Positions 49,063-60,761 of a stretch of DNA of 64,000 nt are shown here, piece by piece. Origin of the DNA: Ophioderma brevispina. Its lineage: Eukaryota; Echinodermata; Ophiuroidea; Amphilepidida; Ophiodermatidae. Positions within the stretch are counted from its first letter, which is position 1; each line of letters starts with the position of its first letter. Both the position numbers and the translations under genes were made by a program. The stretch covers positions 1 to 64,000 of the forward strand of contig JAMKCH010049164.1 in NCBI GenBank assembly GCA_023653785.1, written 5' to 3'. The notes beneath the pieces were generated by a model, which saw only the letters and a program-made list of their open reading frames with translations, did not search any database and was not told the DNA's origin.

Positions 49063-50819
49063 ACCTCCAGCTCCCCATTCACTTCCCCCCCTACAACATG
49101 GAACACTGCCATGCCTAACTCCATGCACCTGGTAGTAATCTTTCCAAACGCAGGGAATGGGTTACCTTGAACGGGATTCGCACAGTCGTGTGTTTCAACA
49201 GTAAAAAAAAAAAAAAAATGCACCGTTGGGCTGCGGCCATCTCCAGCCTGCCATTGGTTCTCCATCACAGACTGTGGATCAAATTCTCTCTCAATGGTGC
49301 CGTACCTTTCGTCCACCGGTTGATATAGACTTCTCAAAACCCAACCAATCCACAGTGAGCTGGCTCTGCCGGCTCCGTCGACATGTTTACTGCTGCCCCA
49401 TAACGCAGAAGAAGAATCAACCCGGTAAAATCAGTTTGGCTTGCCTTGACATATATTTATTCATCTTATTTGCCAATTTTGTTCCTGACTTTTAGACAAG
49501 TACTTTCATTTTCATTAAAATAACTGTGCGACCTCCCCTCTTAAGGGTCCATTTGGGAAACCCGCGGCCGGGAGGGGGGGGGGGTGTTCTCACGATTGTG
49601 ATGAAGTATGGGTATGTGCCACCTATATATCTTTATATAATAAGACCCTCATTTTCAGGCTCTTTTTTCAGTTCGCAGAGACCCTCATTTTAGGTCTCAG
49701 TGCAGTTCCAGAGCCTCCACTTTCATGTCCCAAGCCATATTCAAACAATTTTCCTTAAGAACCCGTGGGGGGGGAGGCTTTCCCCCTAAATATTCTGCTT
49801 TCCCCCCTGGGAGGGGATTTTTCTCCCCCTAAATATGTTTCTTCTTCCCCCCCCCCCCCCCCCCGCCCCGTTGTCCCCCCTGGCCGAAAGAAAAATGACG
49901 TATTTTTGGCAAAAAAATCAGCGATTTGGGACCAAAAATCACTGTTTTTTTTTTTTTAATCAGCCAATTTTGGGGGCCAATTGGTTTAAAATCTCCAAAA
50001 TTTTGGTATTTGCCCCCCCCCCCCAAAAAAGGTCTTGCGGCCGCCACTGGATAAAGGTGTAAAATTAGGACACTGTGTCATCCTCTACAGTGCATTTTGT
50101 CTAAATGTTATGCATGCTTGTATGATATTTCGTTTCATTTTGATTTTTTTTATAACTTCAGAGTAATGCACCTTTTCTATTTTTATTGGCTCCCTCTTCA
50201 TTGAAATTCATTTTGTCCTGTTAAAATAAGCATTCAAAAAACCAAAACCAGTGGTTTCTCCATAGAAAGAAATCCAGGCTTGTATCCTAGTACAGGGCAC
50301 CTTTACGTCGTTTTTTGACATTGGTCGTCGCACAGAAATGAGGGTGATTCGTAAATGTGAAATGCAAAATTAAAAGATTGATAATGACTCATCTAACATG
50401 CCCGAAATTTCAGCATGACTCCGTTGTACTAACTTGTAATCCCGTAACAGAACTTACCTTTAAAGATAAACGATTTCATCGAGGATTTCCGGACTATGCC
50501 AGATTTAGGTGGGTCTCTAATTGTTTGAGCTATCCTTATGTTGAATATGGTCTGTTGTACTCAGGATGACATCTGAGCTGAGTGAGGCTGAGCTTGTAAA
50601 ATGCATAATACTTCCATTTGGAAGACGGCAGATCCCAGGCTCAGATCTCACATGGTCGCTGGTTTGAAAGCTTTCCGGCAAATTGCAAATTCCGCAACCT
50701 TATCCTGTGGTTTTTTCCGTCAAGACTGCCGAATTCGTAGGGAGGGGCCATTGGAACTGTTTCCTCGCATGCAAATTATACTCTGTCAGCAGTGTAGCCT
50801 TACCAGATAAGCGTACTTT
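49063..50819. other. intergenic, low-complexity runs
   Basis: Contains an A15 run (49,203), a poly-G run (49,574), poly-C runs (49,848 and 50,014) and T-rich tracts, typical of mobile-element tails. CCCGCGGCCGGGAGG at 49,560 and GCGGCCGCCACTGGATAAA at 50,037 may bound one ~500-bp element (inference). No gene. Confidence 0.4.
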
Positions 50820-51154
50820 AAGGGGCATTTCGTGTATCCACAACCTCGTCCCCCCGACTTACTAAAAAAGTTGAGATTTAATCATCTGAACCGTTAAGCC
50901 TTAGTAATCCACGTTGTAGCTAATCCTACGTGCAAATTCGGGTCGTATCTTAGAAATATCGCAATTTTTGTATTTTCTGTCCGTAAACTGACAGAAATTA
51001 CGCACAGTGGCCTACGGACCGTGGGAAATAAGTTATTGCTCAAACACAAAACCACAAGATCGGGATCAACTCAGACTTTGTGGATAAGCTTTTCTCAGAT
51101 AGTCTGGTGACAATTAATAAAACAGAAGGTTCTGGAATCACAAAATGCACTTTA
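50820..51154. mobile_element. MITE family M1, copy 1
   Basis: Starts AGGGGCATTTCGTGTATCC, ends GGAATCACAAAATGCACTTT: inverted ends of about 20 bp. It contains TTTTCTGTCCGTAAACTGAC intact, which is the empty site for the nested element at 61,502-61,692. Confidence 0.75.
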
Positions 51155-51162
51155 AACTACGG

Positions 51163-51410
51163 CAGGGGCATTTCGTGATCCGACCTCGTCCCCCCGACTA
51201 ACGCCTTACCTCAAAAAGTGAGATTTTTATATCATCGGACCGTTAGCCTGAGTAAGCCATGTGGTACCAAATCTTACGGTGCAAATTTGGTCGTATCTGT
51301 AAGAAATTTGCAATTTAGTATTTTCTGTCCGGTAACGGACAGAAATTACAGCACAGTGGGCCTATGGGACGTGGGAATACGCAATTTCTCATAACACAAA
51401 ACCATAGTGG
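51163..51410. mobile_element. MITE family M1, copy 2, right end missing
   Basis: Begins AGGGGCATTTCGTGATCCG only 8 bp after the first copy ends and follows it collinearly to CATAACACAAAACCATAGTG, then diverges. Also carries the empty site (TTTTCTGTCCGGTAACGGAC). Confidence 0.7.
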
Positions 51411-52400
51411 TCGAACTAGTACCGTTTACGAAGCCAGGTATTTCCTGACGGGAAACAATGTACCACCGACAAACAAACCCGCTCCGTTGCTTCCTGTTAT
51501 TTATCGGCATGGCGTCCTGATGCCTTGTAGTGAATTCTATTTTTAGATGCCCGGTGCGTCCGTCGTGTCACCGGCAACAGCGCCGAATCTGAATACCAAA
51601 ATACCTTTTCGCGTGAAATATATCTTTACAGAAATGTAGACGAATTTCAAAGAAACAAAAACCATTGAGGGTGCATGACGAAATTAACATTTAAGGGTGG
51701 AATGTTTGATCCAAATTGCACTATTTGCCGCTGCCATGCGATTCACCGCCATCTTAAAATAAAGTTTTAAAAAAATAAAATACATGCAGGGGGTGCAGGC
51801 CAAGGAAATAGCGTAATTAAAAAATCAAGTTATCCCTAAGTTATTGCCCTCAATTTAGAAATCCACGTGCCTAAGTATTTTGGTAGTATGCGTCCGGTAT
51901 ATACTATGCAAAACTATCCTATTTTCGTCAACCCAAGCTGGCCAAGCACTTGTTCCAACCGACTTAATGGCGTAAGAATAATTATACTAAGAAAAATGAT
52001 GAGAATCTTGTTACGTAATTAGCTTGAGGTTGCATCCGAATACTCACCACACACGTGTGAAGGCCATAAGCATATTGTAACAATGGGTCAAATATGTCTA
52101 ACGGAAAATTCTATATCAAAGACACTTACCATTTCAAACTGATGCAATGGGGTGAGAGTAGACTTCTAACTATTCATTTTGTCCGATTAATCTTTCGTTT
52201 TAAATGAGTTTGGCAGTTGAAAATTGGCATAAACTTCTGGAAACCATATGGTCATTCAGAGTTCCTTGATCTAGGGCGCGCTGTTTATTTGGGGGGTGGG
52301 GCGAAGGAGGTCACGGATCAGAAACGAAACCCTCTGCCAGAAGGCGATGTTCATTATTTACACATATCACGGTCTTAATTGCCGGTTGAAACGCGAATGC
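51411..52400. other. non-coding, no feature recognised
   Basis: Nothing exon-like. CpG dinucleotides become more frequent toward 52.4 kb. Confidence 0.4.
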
Positions 52401-52404
52401 AACC

Positions 52405-52602
52405 ACGTCACTGACGTCACATGTATTACACGTGCTTTAGTCGTACAGTAAGACCACCTGTTTCTCGCCTTTTTGTTTTTAACCATGTGGAGAAAATGAC
52501 AAAGTCGAATTAAATTCGCCGATTTCTCTTCTTTGCATTAAGGATGATTCATAAAGGAGGTGCCACTGCGTGTTATTGAGCTGTATCAACCGTAACGATG
52601 AG
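52405..52602 (+). promoter_or_regulatory. candidate promoter and untranslated first exon
   Basis: A full cAMP-response element TGACGTCA lies at 52,412-52,419, with an overlapping-style half site ACGTCA at 52,405-52,410 and an E-box-like CACGTG at about 52,430. About 180 bp downstream, AACGATGAG is followed at 52,603 by a consensus donor GTAAGT. The OARD1 coding exon at 57.27 kb is preceded by an acceptor-like TTTTGTAG, so a 5' exon ending here is plausible. No transcript evidence. Confidence 0.3.
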
Positions 52603-55037
52603 GTAAGTTAGGAAATAATATTCGTATTGTAGCGTGTTGTCCCCCAATCATTCAGAAGCCACTTTGCCTTGTTCCAAAGGTTTTTCAGTGGTGACGGCCG
52701 CAACAGCTGGCAACAATCCGCCCAGGGCCACCCAGGGTATGCTGTCACGATTCCGAATGTAGGTTATGAGGGCTCGAGGTGGGGATTATTTAGGGCATGT
52801 CACATCCAAATATATTACGCATTTCAAAGGTTTCATACAAGGTCTACCATGAACACTCATACTAATAATAAGGGGATAATATGTAGATTTTTATTTCTTG
52901 TAAACCAATATATGAAATATATATTATTTCAAACAGTATTTTCAAACTTGCTACTGCGCAATATGGTCAAAGTGGGGTTTACGACGGAAAATACAATTCC
53001 TAGAATTTTCCTCGGAAACACAGGTGAATCTTGCATCCGCTCTAAACAAAAACCCACCGACCTAAAATGCATGACTGCTATCACCTAGTACATGTGCTGT
53101 ATTTACCGATCTAATTAGTGTCATTTCGTACCTAATTCGAAAATTTAATTACAAGGATCCCCGTATCAGGTTTTTAAGAGGTCAAATTCATAATTCGATG
53201 GGGAAGCATAGATTTTTTCAACCAAAAAAAAGCAAACGGAGTTGCGCGTTTTCCGCTTGGTTTTGGGTTGCGAGGATCAGTAGGTATCATGTATGGAAAA
53301 TTTATAATCGAACTGCGCATCGGTTACAACATGGACCCTTGTTGGATTCATTCCCATAAAAGAACTTCTGTGCGCATGATGATCCATCAAGCAAACTTCT
53401 GGTTCACCGAACGGTCACCGGCGTTCCGAGTGACCGTCATTAATTAGTGCGCACTTCCTTATTAGAGCCTAATCCAATTCTAAAAAAGCAACGTGTTTGT
53501 GCCAACTTATGTCTCTTCAAATTCCTTTTGAAAGTACTTCCAGTTTCCTAAATGTCTCCATCGACAGTATAAAGCTAAGTCGGCAATTCTTTGAATAGTA
53601 TCTAGTCGAATTGTTGGTGTAACATGCCGAAAATGCAATGAAATACTTACACCGCTACAGTCCTCACGTAATATCAATTGTCGCACTGTTTGGTTTATTT
53701 ACCATCTGGGCTTACGCTGTCAAAATTTGCATTTGAATGTTCAGCATAGTGGCAAATCGTATTGTTGTTGCTGCGGCAGAGTTAAAATTAGCATCCAGGC
53801 ACGTTGGCACAGCGAAGTGGTGATACCCGAGGCGCCGCCATTGGAAATACCTTTTTTTTTTCAAAACAATTTGAACATTAGAGTACACACATCGTTCTAA
53901 TCGGTGAAAGACCTCTTAACGTACACTCGATACTGAACATCTTTTAATTGATAAAAGTCACTGCTGTCTCATGTACATAATGATTTACACTTCTCAGCTA
54001 GAGAATCTGCAATTCTAAACCTGTGATGTCATTGTCATAGCACAACGAGGTTGCTTGGTGCCGCGTTTCATGCGTCCCTGCTAGTGCTGTGACGTGTATC
54101 CTTTTAAACGGTTACCGAACGGAAGGTCACTACACGTTTAGAGAATTCACTACACGTTTACCGTCAGCAACCCTACTACCTTTTTTTTCAGTATTATTTT
54201 AATTGCGGAAGTAAAATTTTCACCAAACTTAACCCTCCATCAAAAAAAGTTGAAAATTAAAGTTACAGTTCCAATGCTTCTTCTATAAATGGTTTCCGAC
54301 TTTTACGGAAACAGGGAAATCCCCCGTTTACCAATTTCTTGTACGTGAGTGAAGCGACTTCGGCATATACAACGCATAACACGGCCCCAATATGCGGTGC
54401 TTCATTACAGAGTGGATCTACCAAAAGGTGAAAAAATGACGCGCTACTGGAAGCTCCCACATTGCTTCGTCGTTTTGGGATCTTTGGGATATTCAACTGC
54501 TTTATTTTGAATTAAAGCAATAACTAGGTTGAAGATATGGTTCAAGATAATATAATAATGCAAAGCCGGGTAACATGATTACGAACGATTTACGTGCAAG
54601 AATTGCATTTCAGTGGAAGTGCCAAATTCGACAGTCGTTAACTTGTTATGACCGGTTAAACGTTAAAACGAACGGAAATACATACCGTGTAAACGATAGG
54701 AAATTAAACGGTACTCCCAGCTCTAGTCCCTGCTTGTCGCGCTGCAATATTCGCAATATGTAAGTCTCAAACATAGCATTTTGAACGAACGTTAAAATTG
54801 CCAACGGGGATCGGGGGCCTGTCACAGTCGATACGTCATAGAGCATGTCTGTTCCCGATACCCTCGTAAAGAATGTAACACATGGCCCTCTGCTGCGATA
54901 GGATCCCGGGATAGAAGCCGCAAAATTTGCTGATGTTTTCCATTCAAAAGTGAGTAATCTCATTGATGTCATGACTGCAAAGTAACCTTAGTTCACATTA
55001 ATCCCTGTTATATTGCTCTATTGGGCATATGTGTGAT
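52603..55037. other. non-coding (possible OARD1 5' intron)
   Basis: Open frame 52,669-53,088 shows no domain. CACTACACGTTTAGAGAATT and a near repeat occur at 54,130-54,160. No RNA gene or conserved exon seen. Confidence 0.4.
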
Positions 55038-55237
55038 GGCATTTCGTGTGCATCGCTGAACCGGATATTTCCCGCAACGGTATGTTGTAAACCCGGGGAT
55101 ACAACCGTAGCGTTTCGGTACCGAACTAACACAAAACTGCGAGATCGGGATCAACTAAACCTTTGAGATAAGCTTTTCTCAAGGAGGGCTAGTGAAATGA
55201 CTAACAGAAGGGGCTAAATAACAAAATGCACCTTTTA
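55038..55237. mobile_element. MITE family M1, diverged copy 3
   Basis: The left end GGCATTTCGTG and right end AACAAAATGCACCTTTTAAAG match family M1. The shared interior block is CTGCGAGATCGGGATCAACT followed by AAGCTTTTCTCAAGG. Confidence 0.6.
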
Positions 55238-56527
55238 AAGTGTGATGCCGTAATGTGATTGTGCGATCTAGCTGCTAGCCCCGCCCCTTCTGGGTGTCTC
55301 GCTGTCGGCTTTGCTAGGTTTTTTGATAAATAGTATAGTGGCTTAATTTTATGGTGCAAGATATACTATTTCTGCTAAGGAAGCTAAGCAAACTCCACTT
55401 GATGTCTTTTCCATGTGGTCTTGATTCGAAAAAGTTACACCACACTTTTTGAGGGTAGACCCAGCAGCATTGCCCCTTGAAAGGGTCTAACTACCAAGGT
55501 GTTAAACCTTCGGTCATTCTTTAGTGGGGATGAATGAAATCTTAAAGGTCCCTGGTCCGATCGCTAATAGCCTCGTCCCCATGGACCCCCAGACTTTACC
55601 GAATGGTAAAAATTTGTGGTATCGAATCTAGCTACGATTTTTTCCTTCTCATCCCTGTGAAATCTTAGGTTAAATGATGTTATTTTGGATGTTATGAGCA
55701 AAAATATGCCCCATTTGGTCGACCAATATTACCAGTACTCTTTAAGATGGGGTTTTCGGGTGATGAAAACTTTATAGACTTATCGGGTCCATCCCCCTTT
55801 AACATAAACAGGCCCTACATAATTATGCTCCGGCTCTATAAAGGCTGGAGGGTCTTTTTGTTTTTATCTGAAGGTGCCATATTAAAATAATCAATACAAT
55901 TTAAAAGGTCATCATCATCATCTGTCGTCGTCCGTAGACTGAATGTGGAACGCACTGAGACAATTAAAGTTCTTCTTCTGATTTAGTGTATCATGTTCTC
56001 TACCTTATATGAAGAGCCTGGCACTATACACTCACTAACAAGTTTCATGCAAAACAAAATAAACTTGTTGTTTTGCTGGTAGAAGCAAGAAGCATATTGC
56101 ACACTCTATTCACTATGTTCTAATGTGTTAGGATAACCATTAAACAGCATTTTTGTGGTGCCCTATTTGATTCTTTAGAAAGAAATGATTTGAAAGCTTA
56201 AATTTTCTTGAGAATGATAAAATATGTACTTAATTTGATATCAAAATTAATACTATTTCCGTTAGGTGGGGGTCCCTAAAGCACCTACTGGACAGCACCT
56301 TTATTAATTTAGCATACATACAATTGCAGTGGCTGCACGCTGGAAAAAAAAGGAGGGGAAAAGCCTTTTTTTCTTACCTTCTTTCCCACTTCTTTTAACC
56401 TCAGGTAGAGTGGGTGATCTTTCTTATGATCTCAACCCTAAACATTATTTCGTGTACATAGCAAACCTATAGGAAGCATCATTCCAACTTCTGACGATCA
56501 CTTTTAAAAGTTTAACTGAATTGTGTT
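55238..56527. other. non-coding, no gene supported
   Basis: Includes CCTGGTCCGATCGCTAATAG..CCTCGTCCCCATGG, probably another repeat, and AT-rich sequence. No exon. Confidence 0.4.
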
Positions 56528-56870
56528 AAGGTGCGTGTGTTCCGATCGTCTTGGGACCCCCCTGATTTTACCTGAAGTAGTATCAATTTTGATATCAGAA
56601 ATGACATCCACGTATTTTTTCTCAGTGTCGTCCTGAACTTTGAGCCCTAAAATCCATTTCATTCCCAAGATATAAGCAAAACCCCGCCGTTTTAATGGTT
56701 AACCATCAGTATTAGCACAATATTGAATATGGCTTTGCAATATGCATTATTGCCTCTACCATCAAAACCACAAGTTTGTTTCCCATGGTACTTGGTAGGG
56801 TGTATGTGCAAGTGCCAGGCTCTCATATCAAGTAGAGAACACAATAGCCATAAATCGGAACAAGCACCTT
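56528..56870. mobile_element. MITE family M2, copy upstream of OARD1 exon 1
   Basis: Starts AAGGTGCGTGTGTTCCGATC, ends ATCGGAACAAGCACCTT: inverted ends of about 17-18 bp. ~343 bp, with an interior match of about 90% to 57,713-58,053. Confidence 0.8.
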
Positions 56871-57296
56871 CAAAAAAGAAGTGAGAGAAGGGTGAAAACA
56901 TGTATTTCTTTTTACTCGGCCTAACACAATAACACAAGTAGCTGACATGTATCCTTGTGTGAGTGCCAGAGATGTAGCTACAGTGGCCGATGGTGGGCAG
57001 CAGAGCCCACCACTCAGCTTAACCACCACTAAACACCAATTTTAACTCTAGAGCCCACCACTCAAAGAGCAAAAAATGCACATTTTATGCAAATATTTAC
57101 AATTTTAGGCATAACATTATAAAATCTGTCAAATTTTCATCAAATAATACCCACCACTAAATGTGCTAGCTACAAACCTGGTGAGTGCAATGTTACAACC
57201 TGGACACATCACCTTTGCCTGTGTACCAATTCTTCAGATTACTTAAAAATTGTCTTCGATTTCTAGCTTATGTTTTGTAGGCGACTTTGTTATAGC
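56871..57296. other. non-coding upstream of OARD1 start
   Basis: CCCACCACT motifs recur (57,018, 57,055, 57,150). TATGTTTTGTAG at 57,269-57,280 is a possible acceptor just before the start codon. Confidence 0.4.
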
Positions 57297-57464
57297 ATGG
57301 AACGATACCTAATTAAAAAGCCAGCGTCTAAAGAGATAGACAAGCCACCAGCCAAAAAACTCAAGACTGACTCCACGGTCGTGGCACAAAAATCCACAGA
57401 ATCGAAGGTTGGAGAAGAGAGTGGGAAGCCATCAGCCAGTGGCACTGCCAGTAACAGAAAAAGT
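57297..57464 (+). CDS. OARD1: OARD1 coding exon 1: N-terminal extension
   Basis: I chose ATG 57,297 (AGCATGG, good context). An in-frame ATG at 57,270 would add nine residues but overlaps a likely acceptor TTTTGTAG. The exon gives 56 residues: MERYLIKKP, then a Lys/Ser-rich, disordered stretch with PPAKKLKTD, which resembles the c-Myc nuclear localisation signal (PAAKRVKLD). It ends in NRKS, phase 0, before GTAAGT. Human OARD1 has only about a dozen residues before the macrodomain, so this is a long extension. That fits with TARG1 acting in the nucleus. Assignment to the gene rests on frame-compatible splicing to exon 2. Confidence 0.72.
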
Positions 57465-58425
57465 GTAAGTTAACATTTTTCTTACAAGATACATAGCATG
57501 TTTTAGGTGCAACAAGAGATTTCACATAACAGGTGTCCTGAAAAAATGTGAAAATTCTGATTTTTGCACTGTGTATTTAGCTTTCTATCAAAAATAATCC
57601 CCATCTGAAAGGATTACACTGAGAATATTACTTTGTTACACAAATTTTGAAATAGGAGAAAATAGGAAATATATTGAGAATATAAGCATATAAAAACCAC
57701 CTTTTCACTTTTAAAGGTGCGTGTTCCGATCGTATAATTGGGACCCCCTGATTTACCCGGAAGTAGTATCGATTTTGATATCAGATGAAAAGCCGTATTT
57801 TTCTCATTCTCGTCCTGAAATTTGAGCCCTCAAATCCATTTCATTCCCAAGATATAAACAAAAAACCGCCGTTTTAGTGGTTAACCATCAATATTAGCAC
57901 AGTATTGAATAGGGCTTTGCAACATGCATTATTGCGTCTACCATCAAAACCGCAAGTTTGTTTCCCACGGTACTTGATGGGGTGTATGTGCAAGTGCCAG
58001 GCTCTCATATCAAGTAGAGAACACACTACACATAAATCGGAACAAGCACCTTTAAGACATTTCTGTAACCAAATAAAAGTTAGAAATGTATTGCATGTCT
58101 AATCTATGAAATCACTACATACGACAGAAAATATGGATGCCTTGGAATCTCTTGTTGCACCTCTAAACGGGAACATTGCCAGATTCCCTCCCGTAGAGGC
58201 AAAGAAAGAAATCTATACATATCAAGGAGGTAGACTGATCTAAACTATACCAATTTTACAGTTTTTATCTCTGTGGCTTTAGCCAATAAGATGGGGAGAG
58301 AGTATTTAGATGCATCAAGACATGAATTTGCGAAGTTTTGATTAGCATAATCTGGATAAAATGTCGCATGTCTCTTCAATCCTATTAATGAACCCATAAT
58401 TGTATCTTTGTTTTTTATCCCACAG
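57465..58425 (+). other. OARD1 intron 1 with MITE M2 insertion
   Basis: Donor GTAAGT, acceptor TTTTTTATCCCACAG. Contains the second M2 MITE; otherwise AT-rich and featureless. Confidence 0.75.
57713..58053. mobile_element. MITE family M2, copy in OARD1 intron 1
   Basis: AAAGGTGCGTGTTCCGATCG at the left and ATCGGAACAAGCACCTTT at the right. Flanked by TTTTA and TAAG, suggesting TTAA or TA targets (uncertain). Same orientation as the upstream copy. Confidence 0.8.
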
Positions 58426-58579
58426 GGTTTTCAGCTCAAAATGGTCAAAGGTGACTTATTCGGCTGTCCATCCAGTCATAGTCTTGCTCATTGCGTCAGT
58501 GCAGATATCAATATGGGCAAAGGGATTGCAAAAATCTTCAAGGAGAAGTATAAAGGTGTTGAAGAACTGAAAAAGCAAG
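58426..58579 (+). CDS. OARD1: OARD1 exon 2: start of macrodomain
   Basis: Encodes GFQLKMVKGDLFGCP, SHSLAHCVSADINMGKGIA, KIFKEKYKGVEELKKQ. It aligns without gaps to human OARD1 (VKGDLF.CP, SLAHC.S.D..MG.GIA..FK.K..GV.EL). V-K-G-D-L is the first beta strand and adenine-binding Asp loop; MGKGIA is the glycine-rich loop that grips the distal ribose and diphosphate. Ends in phase 1 before GTATTT. The enzyme removes ADP-ribose from glutamate and deacylates O-acyl-ADP-ribose. Confidence 0.93.
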
Positions 58580-58731
58580 GTATTTGCAAATTGTTTTGAA
58601 ATATTGTGTGTTTTGACTGGGGTCACACAGGGGTTTGCCCTTGCTTAAATTAATTTAACCATGTTTTCGCATTGAACCAGAGTTATATATTTCAGCTGAT
58701 TTTCTGTTTTCAGTCCGAATGATGTATTTAT

Positions 58732-58883
58732 ATAATATTGGATGGCTTGAGGTTGATAACAGAAAATATTGCCCAACCCTAGATCAATTATTGGGCGAGT
58801 CAAAGATGAGCCTGGTATTTTTTTGGCAAGGGCAATATTTTCTGTTATCAACCGAAAAAAGACAAAAGCCATCTAATATAATT
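58732..58883. mobile_element. palindromic MITE in OARD1 intron 2
   Basis: GGTTGATAACAGAAAATATT followed by GCCC is mirrored by GGGC then AATATTTTCTGTTATCAACC. Outer parts ATAATATTGGATGGCTT and AAGCCATCTAATATA also pair. Stem arms total about 45 bp with a small bulge. Confidence 0.75.
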
Positions 58884-59564
58884 ATTATTATTATGCAAGA
58901 AGAAGCTGACTTGACAGAAATAGTTTTAAATGGCTTCAAAACTAGTAAAGTGACAGCATTTGCTTGATGAGTTGCATGAACAAATGCAGTGGCGTAGCCA
59001 GGTGGGGGCAGAGGGGGGAAGAGTGCCCCGTTTGAAAACATATTTGAGGTGAAATCGGGAAATAAAACACAGATATTCATGTTAAATCAGCCCCTTTTCG
59101 GATTCTTTTGCCCTGCGACCGGGAAATTTTTGCTTGTGATCGGGACATTTCTTGCACCCACCGGGAAATTACCCCCTCGGAACCACCAGGCTGGCTACGC
59201 GCCTGAGCGAATGCCCAATATTTTTGTGTATTGTGCAGTGTTGGGCAGTATACTAGTCGCAGATCGGTATTGCACCAGACGGAAGCTTCTGGTGCTTAAT
59301 AATATGTTATATTGTGCAACAAGCCAATTACTGTATGAATAGTGGTTGGCATGATGGAGTTATACTACCAATATCACACTCTCCCCTCTCTCCATAATCT
59401 GTAGCCTTGTAGCAATCAAATGTGATACCACAGACTGCCGTCATTATTTATGTTACTACCGGTAGTACCCATTGTTGTTAAAAAGAGGAGTCAATTGACA
59501 GATTATTTAGTGCGCTCATTTCCCCTTACGATTACAACATTATATTTTGATTGACACAGTTACA

Positions 59565-59703
59565 ACCTTTGGATTTTGGCTTTATGCGGGTGTAGATGCA
59601 TAAGAGACATAATGCCTAACTTTCCACACAAGATGTAAGATGAGGAAATTTGGCGTTATGTCTCTTATGCATACGCACCCGCATAAACCTGAAATCTAAA
59701 GGT
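59565..59703. mobile_element. 139-bp hairpin element
   Basis: Arms of about 50 bp around a ~35-bp loop. TTATGCGGGTGTAGATGCAT then AAGAGACATAA is the reverse complement of TTATGTCTCTTATGCATACG then CACCCGCATAA, with one mismatch. The outer ends ACCTTTGGATTT and AAATCTAAAGGT pair too. High arm identity suggests a young insertion. Confidence 0.75.
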
Positions 59704-60582
59704 CATTATTATGCTTGTACAGAAGGTTGTGTATTGTGCAAAGATGCCTCACCTCACTTGGCCTTGCTGTCTGTCATGACTACTGGATACAATTTTGAGG
59801 CATCTTCGACAAAAACTACGTAATCTGAAGAGATGTTGTACGTTTCAGTGTGTCTGCCAACCTCCCTTGTGAAAGTTTGGGTAGTGATCAGTACTCTAGC
59901 TTTAAAGGGATTAGCAGCAATTTGCTAATCCGAAAAACGAAAAAATCATCAAAATTCATATTTTTATATTTTTGTTACTGACATGGATATGCAAACATAC
60001 CCAGCAAGTGGTTGGCTTGAAATCTGTGTATTAAAGACAAGGCAGTACTTTTTATCCGATTCTGTAATTTCTATATGTGCGTATCAAAATTCCGACTTGA
60101 GATCAAAAAAGCCTTTCCCGGTGAATATCACACACTTTCAGCATGGTATATTGTGCACCATGATCAATGCAGTTTGAACTCAAACAAAAACATTATTGAT
60201 CTTTGTTTATTCTGTGCTAGTGTAAACCACAATCAGCTGTTTAGTGCAGATTTTGAGATGCCGTCACTGTATGTCTATTGGCGAGAGACAGTATGACAAA
60301 TTTCTTCAAATGCTCTATTTTTTCACTATTTGGTGGTTTGTTTCTACATTAAAGTAGTTATATGGAATTGTACACACTTAGCCCTGATTTATAAGTTAAA
60401 AAAATGCATTTCCACATTTTTTTTTATTCTCCCGCATTATCGCTGCTACTCCCTTTAAATGACAAGTAATTTCAGATCACAAAGGAAATACTGACAAAGG
60501 AAATCCATCAAGTCACCGAGTTGGTGATTATATGTTGACCTTATATGAGGTTAACAAACTCTATTTTTTCTTTCCATTTTAG

Positions 60583-60641
60583 GAGTAAAGACTGGAGGGG
60601 TTGCTGTGTTGAAGATAGAAGAAAGGTTTATTTACTATTTG
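60583..60641 (+). CDS. OARD1: OARD1 exon 3
   Basis: 59-bp exon; with the last base of exon 2 it encodes GVKTGGVAVLKIEERFIYYL, ending in phase 0 before GTAAGA. It matches human OARD1 KSGEVAVLKRDGRYIYYL in place and spacing. It forms a central strand pair of the macrodomain sheet, leading directly to the catalytic lysine that begins exon 4. The frame is consistent on both sides, which strongly supports a single four-exon gene. Confidence 0.92.
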
Positions 60642-60761
60642 GTAAGATAATATATAGTTTCCCCTCTTATAGATGTGATTAAAGACACTATTGAGTTTAA
60701 AAACATTATATAGAAGCTCGGAGAAACTGGCGAGCACAGAACTAAATAAAGACGAAAAATA

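Larger units (their letters stand above)
58580..60582 (+). other. OARD1 intron 2 with two hairpin elements
   Basis: Donor GTATTTGC, acceptor TTTCCATTTTAG. Carries palindromic elements at 58,732-58,883 and 59,565-59,703. Open frames within it are not conserved exons. Confidence 0.75.

Noticed and set aside
52669..53088. 139-residue open frame downstream of the CRE-like site
   Set aside because: No motif, no upstream start context, likely chance in a low-stop stretch.
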